NCBI GenBank assembly: GCA_012931725.1 | Contig: CM022946.1 | Location: forward strand, 73,274,269-73,338,268 | Source: Litsea cubeba | Lineage: Eukaryota > Streptophyta > Magnoliopsida > Laurales > Lauraceae | Length of the DNA stretch: 64,000 nucleotides | Reading direction: 5' to 3' | Part shown: positions 56,028 to 64,000 of the stretch, piece by piece | Layout: every line of letters starts with the position of its first letter | Position numbering within the stretch: position 1 is the stretch's first letter | Program-made: the position numbers and the translations under genes | Notes under the pieces: model-generated | Databases searched by the model: none | What the model saw: only the letters and a program-made list of their open reading frames with translations | What the model was told of the DNA's origin: nothing

Positions 56028-58181
56028 ATTTATTTAAAGTGCTCGATCAAGTCATGCTCGAAAGCCTCGTTGAGGCCTACATGTTCATCATTGTTGCCAC
56101 TAGGGGCGCTTACAACATCTCTTTCTGAAGGATTTACATAAGTAAAGGAAGTTTGGTTGCAGTTTTTGTGGTAGTCCTAGCCAGAGTGGGTGCCTCTACC
56201 AACTTTGAGAGCTTCTTTAGAAGGATCTTCATTTGGAAGATTGTCTTCAGGATCAAGAGGCTGTCGTTTCTCATTTACTGGGGATGTATCTTTAGCAGAG
56301 TTGACATCCTCAGTGATTGTGTTGCACGGAGCATTTTCCGGGAACAAGTCCTGAACAGCATCCAGCAACTTTTCTTCTTCTTTGACCAATTCATCGTCCT
56401 AAGCATCAATAGTTGGGGTTTCTTCATGATGATCAGTAGGGAAGAGTGTGGGTCCTGAAGTCACAGTCTCAGGAGAAGAAGCCTGAGAGGGTGCTGTCTC
56501 GGTGAAAGTCACGTGAGACGAGGTAGCCTCAGAAGATATGGTGCTAGGCGTCGTCGGAGTGTAAGTGAACTCACCAGACGAGGCTTCGGGAAAACTATAA
56601 TCCCGAATTATCACATTACAGGCAGCTCTGATAGGAGACATTGCCAGAATGGACTCTTGGGAGTCAGACTCATCCTCAGATGTAAGAGTATCATCGATCC
56701 AGCAATTTTCTCCATTTTTAGGAGTTAAGGGATGAGGTACCTAGTGGTCTTCAGGGACTTCTGACTCTGGATTGTGAGGAAGCTCGTTGACGTGGTCTTA
56801 CTCTTTTTCTAGAGCGAGATGATGCAAGACCCTCGCATATTCCTTAAGATCAGGCATGGGAGCCAAATCTTCTTCTTCGTCTGCTCTTTGTGGGCCAATG
56901 ACGGGTGCTGGGTCAACAACATTTTCTTGTACAACCTCTTGGTCTTCTTCATTGTCAGACCAGGATCCTTGTGGCTATAAGGGGTTATACCAGATTACTG
57001 GCATAAGGTTAGTTTCAGGAATCCTTTCTTCATCGGAGAGGTATTCTCCTATTTCAAGGGATTCCTCCCATTCGTCGGTGTCATTGGACTCGTATCCATC
57101 GTCGGTGTCGCTGGACTCACATCCATCAATGGAAAATCCAACTACCGAATTGCAAGAGTATTATGCCCCCTGCGTGGCTTCTTTTTTGAATTAAGGTGAC
57201 ATGAAATCACTGAGAGTGAATTTTCTTACCCCCTTTGAAGTCTTTGGAAGGGACGTTTCTGTTGCCCCCAGTGAGCGGTAAAGGAGGCCTCTACCTTTTC
57301 ATGGACTTCTTATTTCGGCTGGGTCTTCTTTTGCCGTTTGAGTTTGAGGAGATGTTTCCTAGCCTGCCTTCGCTGTTGAGTTGTTGTCTTTGTTTTCATG
57401 ATCTCCCAGTTTTCATCTTCTAGGAGATCGGGATGTACCCATATGGGTTGTCCGTCTAGTGTCGGGTAAGGAACCAGTGCTTCAGACGCTTGAATTCTTT
57501 TTATCACCTTGAAGGAAGTAGTGATCTTCTTCTTTGGTGATTTTGATGTTTGTCTACATGACACCATGTTCACGGAGGCAGACCCATAGTTTTTGTCAAA
57601 GGTGACGACTCCGTTTTTCCACATCTTGTTTATTTTCTCTCTCACAACGAAGTATTGATTGAGAGGATGCGAGATCATCTGGTGGTATGGACAGTACCGA
57701 GGATCATTGGTTTTGCCAATATCTCCCGGTCTTTTGGGTTCAGGCAAGGTGAGCTTGCCGTTTGCCACTAGAGCCCCAAAGATTTCATCAACATCTTCAT
57801 CGAACTGGTATTTCTTTTCTACTCACTCTTTGAAGGCATCAGAGAGCTTAGGCCTCTTACCTGCAGCTTTGTTTTTAGCTTTCTTTGGTGGTAGAGGAGT
57901 TGACTTGGTTTGCACATTGAGGACCTCTTTTTTCTTTAGTTTAGAGGTTCCAATGGCGGTTGGCTCTTTTATTGATGATTTCTGACTGTTGAGGTTTTTT
58001 ATCACCGTTTCAGCCTCCATGGAAGCTTCTAGGAGTTCTCCCAAGTTCTTTGATTTGTTGCCGATGATCATGGAGCGGATCCTAGCTCTCATGTTGTTTC
58101 GGCAGATGTCGACTAGCGACGCTTGTGGCAGTACATCAGAGCATTTGTACGTCATTGCTTTCCAGTTGTGAATTGTCGCAA
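56028..58181 (-). pseudogene. gag: Gag fragment of the Tat family, reversed
   Basis: Reads leftward and aligns with copy 1 from about 6240 to 8390. It includes KAMTYKCSDVLPQASLVDIC, DPRYCPYHQMISHP and the acidic C-terminal part. Breaks include TGA at 57823-57825 (CGA in copy 1) and TAG near 56177, where copy 1 aligns with a G in place of the A. Compared with copy 1 it has one extra base near 56195, which keeps the ancestral frame. Cut at 58181 by another repeat. Confidence 0.85.
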
Positions 58182-60639
58182 CCCCGGACAGGGTTAGGGA
58201 ACCAAATCTGGGATCGGGACCTGATGATGCCATGCCACGTGCATCTCTTTGGCTAATCCACACACGGAATTAAGAAAACATTTATCCGTGCACGTGATTT
58301 CCCACAGGGTTCCGCGGTGAGGATTATCCATACATAACATCTCACATAAAGACATATCAAACATATATTCGAGATTGCAGAAGCGTGTAGTAAATCATGT
58401 TAGTACTATTCCATTCCATAGACAAGACTGATTTATAATTGATATGACAAGATATGAGAATGAGCAATGATCATTAGCATATTTCCCAAAAGTAAGGTTA
58501 AATGTATATACAAAAGATCAGTTGATTAGTTGCCCCAAAAATAATGGCCAACAAAGACCAATACATGACAAAAGAATAAACCCAAAAGATATTATCACAA
58601 TTCCCAAAAAGTGTCGTTCTCAAAGCCTGGACGAATGTCTACATGACATCGTCAGCTTGCCACTCTATGACTCGCTGCGGTTCATCGACCGCCTCCTCGG
58701 GCTCCTCCTCAATAGTAATGGGTTCGGGACCTGAGTACCATAATAAATGGATCAGACACGACGGTCTGGCAGGTAGGTGAGAAGATATGATAATACATTT
58801 GAAATAATGATATCTTAGAAACATTTTGAAAAACTGTATAAATAATGAATTTCGTAAAAGACAATGCATCATTTATTAGGTAAAGGCATGAATAATATAA
58901 AACAATAAGGTACCAAGAATAAGGAACTGACAAGGTGGCAACCACACAAAGCTAAATCCTCTCTCACAAAAGTGATGAGAGTCATCAGGGCGTTGCTCTC
59001 GGTCACACAAGGTGAGGAGATTCAACGACGTTGGCCTCAGTCACACGAGGTGAAGAGAGTCAACGAATTTATATAATCATATACATATAGCAAGACAAGA
59101 ACACGGTAGCGAACCGGATAGCAATACAAGACAAGATCCTGGCTGCAGCTAGCAAGACAAGAGGGGGATCTCCAAACCGGTGAATCAAACCGATAAGGTA
59201 CATCCAAGCTTAGTGGTGCCGACTCATAGGTCATGTGCAAGAAAACAAAACAGTACGTATATATATATCGGGCAAGATGCTAATCAGCATAAAACATATC
59301 ACATCAGGTCAAGCAAGAACAAGATAGCAATTATGCTAAAAATCATATCCGGGGAAAGACTAGTTACAAGGCACGAAACTTGAAATCTACAAGTGAAATC
59401 CGGTAAAATCAGGTACAAATGGATTCTATAAATCTCCAGGCCAAGTGTTGAAGGTCCGAGATTTAAATCAATGCGTATAGGGTCTCGTTTATCAATTTAA
59501 TATTTATTTGGTACTCCATAAGGATTAGAGCCAACCCGGGACCTTACGCACATTGATAAGTTACAAGACCTTTAATGAGATTAGAATGATGGTCCTTCTT
59601 CCTCACTATAGTCTTACATTTCTTCAGACATAATCAATTAAATTCTATGATTTCGGTCATCTTTTCTGTTGGCTATCGACTAGCCAAAAGGTTGACCTAC
59701 GGCTGACCGAAATTCTGACCTAGTACAGGAATAGGAGAAAGTAGCTCTCTGGAATTCTAACCGAAAACATTTCGGTTAGCTTTTCGGTTAGCCGAAATGC
59801 CACAATCAGAATTCAACAAAAATTGCAGCTCTCTGGAATTTGAACCAAAACATTTCGGTTAGCCAAAACTCCACAATCAAAATTTAATAAAAACTGCAGC
59901 TCTCTGGAATTCGAACCGAAACATTTCGGTTAGCTTTTCAGTTAGCCGAAATGCCACAATCAGAATTCGACAGAAATTACAGCTCTTTGGAATTTGAACC
60001 GAAAACATTTTGGTTAGCCGAAATTCTGACCAAAACTGCTACGGGACTGATTTCTGAAGATGTTTTCAGTCGTTCCTTCCTTCAAACTTTTCTCCTTCTT
60101 AAGGGTCAGATCCCTACACAATATTGAGTTGAAAACTCCACCATTTCTACATTGAAAATTTCCATTCTCGACACTTCAAATCCACCATTTGAATCTCCAA
60201 GGCATTCACCCAATTCCTCCTTTCCATCCATTCAAATCATGTGGAATCCATACAACATAGGCCATTCAAATTTAACATAGAGCAATGTACATTTGCAAGA
60301 GATAGAAAGACACCTTAATAGGTGCATTTGAAATCAATAGAAGATAAGTCATAACCATGATTTAAGCAAATCAAATCATTAATGAGAAAATTAAGACCAT
60401 GCATAAATATGATTTTCACATTAAATGAATCATTTCATCCACTTGCCTTGGGTCCAAAGCTAGCCAATTAAGCTCTAATCACCTCTTAAGCTCAAAATCA
60501 AACACCTATACAAAAAACCCCCAAATCCAACCCTAGAATATCAAAAATCGAATCAAAACAAAGGGAAAGCTTCCAATAATGAAAATGGAGTTTATCCAAG
60601 GCCAAATAAACAAGAATCTAGGAGATGAAAGAGATCTCT
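58182..60639. mobile_element. Unclassified repeat, possibly a chromovirus-type LTR piece
   Basis: Begins TGTCGCAACCCCGG directly where the gag homology ends. AT-rich with no coding domain; short open stretches (for example 58639-58734, minus, acidic) are not convincing. 58980-59060 repeats a GGTGAGGAGA / GTCACACAAGG string. The start and general make-up recall long LTRs of Del/Tekay chromoviruses, but no second LTR, PBS or PPT is seen. Confidence 0.3.
59640..60015. repeat. Tandem repeat 71-84 bp x 4 with TTCGGTTAGCCGAA palindromes
   Basis: Units begin near 59743, 59827, 59898 and 59981 with AGCTCTCTGGAATT. Each contains AACCGAAA, CATTTCGGTTAGC and a CCACAATCAGAATT string. TTCGGTTAGCCGAA is a near-palindrome, doubled in units 1 and 3. 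Confidence 0.8.
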
Positions 60640-63173
60640 TGATGGACTATGCTTCTATTGCTCGGTTCTACCGAGGTCGGCGGACGTGGGAGTCCGTTTG
60701 GGTCCGACCCTTTCGTAACCGGGGGGCAGAGGCGTGCATCAACATTTTTTTGTGTCGGTGTGCCAGATATTTATTTTTACTTGGAATTGCAAGTAGTGAT
60801 CCGGAGATCGACCTTCGCAAGTAAAACGGAAATCAACTTCTTTCAAGTTTTCCATTGCACATATATTTAAGAAAAGAGACATTTTTCTTAATTTGCCGTG
60901 AGAGGCGATTTTTTTTGCTTTTATAGCCGATTTTGGCGTTTATAGCCGATTTACAATTCTTATCAATATTGAAAGACAAGAGTTGTGATTTTTTATCTCT
61001 TTTGGAAAAATACAAACTACAATGAAAAGCAAGAAAAGGAGGATCTAACTTCTCAGGAGATTGTGGGGGACTCGTTCAGATTGACGGTTGCAAGCCATAT
61101 GTGGACTTCGCCATCATCCATGCAGATGAGAACAGAGGATGCTCTTGATTCGCTTGGCTTGGCTGTAACCTTAGGTTTTTAGAGGACAAAGACCAAAAGG
61201 AGGTCCTATGTCCAATAAAAAACCAAGTAGACGGGCTGAAAAGCCACGTCTAAGCCATTGGAAGCAGAAGGACAAGGCAAAGACCTTGGGGGGGGGGAGT
61301 ACCCCCACAAGGGACTTTTGACACCTTGTAGCGGTGGCCGATGCAGAACTTCAGCAGAGTTTTCTCTCTTTCTTTCTCTGGATTTCCTGTGCTTTTTTCT
61401 GATCTGGGATCTGTCTTGTTTTTCCGACCTGGAATTCTTTCGAATGCTCTCCTATTTATAGGCTTTTAGGTAGCCATTTAGGAGAGTTTATGGGCTTTTA
61501 TTATCATTAAGCTGCATAATGGGAGGAGTTACAGGATTTAATTCCTTTATTTTGTAACTCCTTTTTCTTGGCTTCTGATTGGCCGGTGGAGATTGAGGGC
61601 ATTTAATCGCCTTTAATTACCATGATGGGAGGAGTTTCATGGTTTAAATGTCGTGAATCTCTTGACTTGTAACTCCCATTTGCTTGCTTCTGATTGGGCC
61701 GTCCAAAGAAATGAATTAATGACTGCAATAAAGCTAGTCAATTAATCGCATTAAGTGGTCGCCGAGCAGTTGAAGAGTCACGGGCCGTGCCGCGTCTTTC
61801 GGGATTCTTCTGGCAATAATCATCAATGGATCTTCATGTAGATCGACATCAGATGACTATGTAACTTCAGGTATTGGTTGCCAACAGCGGGTCGGTGCCA
61901 TCTGTCCTGTCGATTTCTCGATCGGTCGGGTATAAAGCACACTTTTTTTGGTTGACCGGTTGGCGATCAATGTTGATTTTGGTACTCTTGATGATTAACC
62001 CATGACTTTGACGGATGTCAAAGGATTTGGTATCTCAAAAGTATGAATTTTGGAAAATCCCAGGGGTCGGACACTTCGAATCGTAAAAAAGACGAGAAAA
62101 CGGGGTTTTCGGGGCCCACCCGGCGATTTCGGGCCCCATGGTCGCCGGCGACCCTAGGGGGTTTTCCCCCCTTTTGTCTCGTTTTGCGTCCGTTTTTTAT
62201 TTTTTTTATTCTTTTTTCTTCTGTATTTTTTCTTGACGTTTTTGATAATTTATTAGCCTGATTTCCTTGTAGAAAACCTGATGAGAATCCTTTCATTTTG
62301 GATTTCAAAGTTTCCAATTTTCCGAAAAAGCCGAAGACTTTGTCGTGTAGAGCTGCCGACTTTCTATCAGAAGCTGAAACTAGAACGATGTTAGAATGAC
62401 CTGAAATTTGGGGTGAAGCCTCCTGAGCAATAAATAAGACCAACCATAGGCTTTTGTTTGAGTTTTGAAGCCGTTTGGGGTCCTATCAACAGTAGACTTG
62501 TTTTTGTCGCGATGAAGATGTCGTAGCTTGATGTGCGGTCAACCGATGTCCGATTTACTTGAAATTTGACAGAGAACCTATTGGAGTCATTTTAAGATGA
62601 TCCATAGGCTCTGTCTTGGAGACCATGGTCTCGGGGAGCTTCGCCGCCGAGAGGCCTGATTTGGCTTCCGAGCGTCAAAGTCTAGTCAAATGTTGTCGAA
62701 ATGACCTGAAATTTGACGTGTAGCCCTTTGTAAGCATTTTGAAGCCGTCCATGTGCTTTTTCTGATGAGTGATGGCCTCTGTGGTTCTTATCGCCAAGAG
62801 GCTTGATTTAGTTGTTTGAGGGTTGATGTAGGGTCAAACGTTGTCGGTTTGACTCGGAACTTGTCGTGGAGCCTTTTGGATGTATTTTGAGACCATCCAT
62901 CGGCTCTGATCGAAGATTTGGTGTCTCCAATGCTTTTGCAGCCGGGATCTCCTTTTCAGCTGTCGGAGGAACGAAGTTAGGCCAAATGATTTTGAAATGG
63001 CCCGAAACATCTTGTGTACTCCTCTTTTGGCTGTCTTGAAGGATCTTACGGTTTTTGTTTGATTCTGACAAGATTTGATTTTTTGCAAGTAGCATTGCCT
63101 ATTTATGGCAAGTTGCGACTTCATGTAGCTTTTTGGATCTTGAAGAGGCAAAGTGACATTTTTGGTGTCAACA
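60640..63173 (-). mobile_element. LTR D of the Tat family, complete
   Basis: Minus-strand LTR from TGTTGACACC (63173) to TCCATCA (60640), 2534 bases, with TATA at 61453-61460. The flank left of 60640 is unrelated to those of LTRs B and C and is not a primer site. Confidence 0.85.
61453..61460 (-). promoter_or_regulatory. TATA box of LTR D
   Basis: TATAAATA on the minus strand, conserved with LTRs B and C. Confidence 0.7.
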
Positions 63174-63188
63174 AATCCCCCCTCGAGG
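63174..63188 (-). other. Polypurine tract next to LTR D
   Basis: Minus-strand CTCGAGGGGGGATT before TGTTGACACC; one base differs from copies A-C. Confidence 0.75.
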
Positions 63189-64000
63189 TGCAGCGACGAG
63201 TTGCTTAACTTTTGCAGTCGATGTGCCTCGAAGAGATTTCAGAAGGAGAGCTTGTGACTTGACCAAGAGTCTTTGAGCAGTCTTTCTTCTGGTATTTGTA
63301 GCCTTTTGAGCTTCCAGGGGAATTTTATGGTAGTGAAAGGGTTCACGTACCATCTCGAGGCAAAGTTTTGAAGATGACATCAGGGATGTGGATTTAGCTT
63401 TTGACCTTGTGACCTAACAAGCTGTATATGGCAGGTTAGGGGGTCAGGTTTGGTTTTGACCGTGTGACACAACAAGCTGTATGTGGAATGTTGGGGGGTC
63501 ATTTTTTATTTTGATCTTGTGACCTAACAGGCTGTATGTGGCAAGTTAGGGGATCAGGTTTTGGTTTTCGGTTTTGGTCTTGTGACCTAACAAGCTGTAT
63601 GTGGCAAGTTAGGAGACCAAGATTTGGTTTGGATTTTTGTGGAATGTCAATTTCAAGATTTTGGCTCAATTTGGTATATGAGGCTGGATGGTTTGGTTTT
63701 TGGAAGCTCATAGGGCTTGGAATTCTTTTTTGTATGGTCTAATCAACTCAAAAGGGGCATGGAACCATTTTTGTATGCTCTTGGTAAGAGGGATTTCTCT
63801 TTGACTAAAAGCCCAAATTTTTTTTTTTAGTGCCTAGGTGGTCAAACCTGGCTCATATGGGCTAACCCATGGGACCTTAAGCTTTTTGGAATGGCTTAGA
63901 TCTCATATGGTGTCATTTTTGTAAAGAATATCTAAAAACATCTCCTTTGGATAGAGAATATCTAAGAATATCTTTACTTGGAGAGAATCTCTCATGTTCC
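63189..64000 (+). promoter_or_regulatory. PMD-type promoter module, copy D (runs off the window)
   Basis: Homologous to 1669-2500 and 27846-28600, including the 53-60 bp repeats (63405-63615). The TATA and exon 1 would lie a few hundred bases beyond the window. Whether PMD or gag-pol follows cannot be seen. Confidence 0.65.

Overview
This is plant nuclear DNA that reads almost entirely as nested and rearranged LTR retrotransposons. The evidence for a plant is the Tat-lineage Ty3/gypsy pol with two RNase H domains, Ty1/copia elements with tRNA-Met-type primer sites, an accessory plant-mobile-domain (PMD) gene, AT-rich spacers and plant-type introns. I recognise no ordinary host gene, rRNA, tRNA or CRISPR array. 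The species cannot be told from the window.

Layout. 1-25284: a decayed Tat-lineage gypsy copy (copy 1). It begins with an outward-pointing LTR (A, minus, cut by the window edge), its polypurine tract (PPT) and a promoter module, followed by gag-pol on + (4503-22560) and the antisense 3' part of a PMD gene (24006-25284). A complete copia element (copia-1, 13152-22156, TSD AAGCT) sits inside its integrase. 25285-42730: copy 2. It has LTR B (minus) with PPT, then a spliced PMD gene on + (28913-33548), then pol on - (38632-35172, gag and protease missing), then an inverted promoter module, PPT and LTR C (+). 42731-54305: the 3' part of a second gypsy family, with tandem repeats, an antisense accessory ORF (52906-50930), PPT and a 3' LTR. 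It is split by copia-2 (43350-50814, TSD ATAAT), a gag-only copia element. 54306-56027: unassigned. 56028-58181: antisense gag fragment of the Tat family. 58182-60639: unassigned repeat, possibly LTR-like. 60640-64000: LTR D (minus), PPT and the start of another promoter module.

How it works together. In the Tat family gag-pol and the PMD gene converge on a 1.5-kb spacer made of short-repeat arrays. The PMD gene has its own TATA box and a 10-base first exon just inside the PPT, spliced in frame to the main exon. In both gag-pol copies the 5' flank is not a 5' LTR with a primer binding site but an inverted copy of the 3' end (LTR-PPT-promoter module), so copy 2 has about 4.1-kb terminal repeats in inverted orientation.

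The most unusual structure is in copia-2. Downstream of gag, about 1.7 kb (46795-48461) is a run of roughly twenty imperfect hairpins. Their arms differ in sequence but remain self-complementary, and most loops carry a version of TTAGTTATATT. Its LTR holds a second array of four 34-base hairpins with a compensatory stem change, and the PPT/LTR junction lies in the loop of a 14-bp hairpin.
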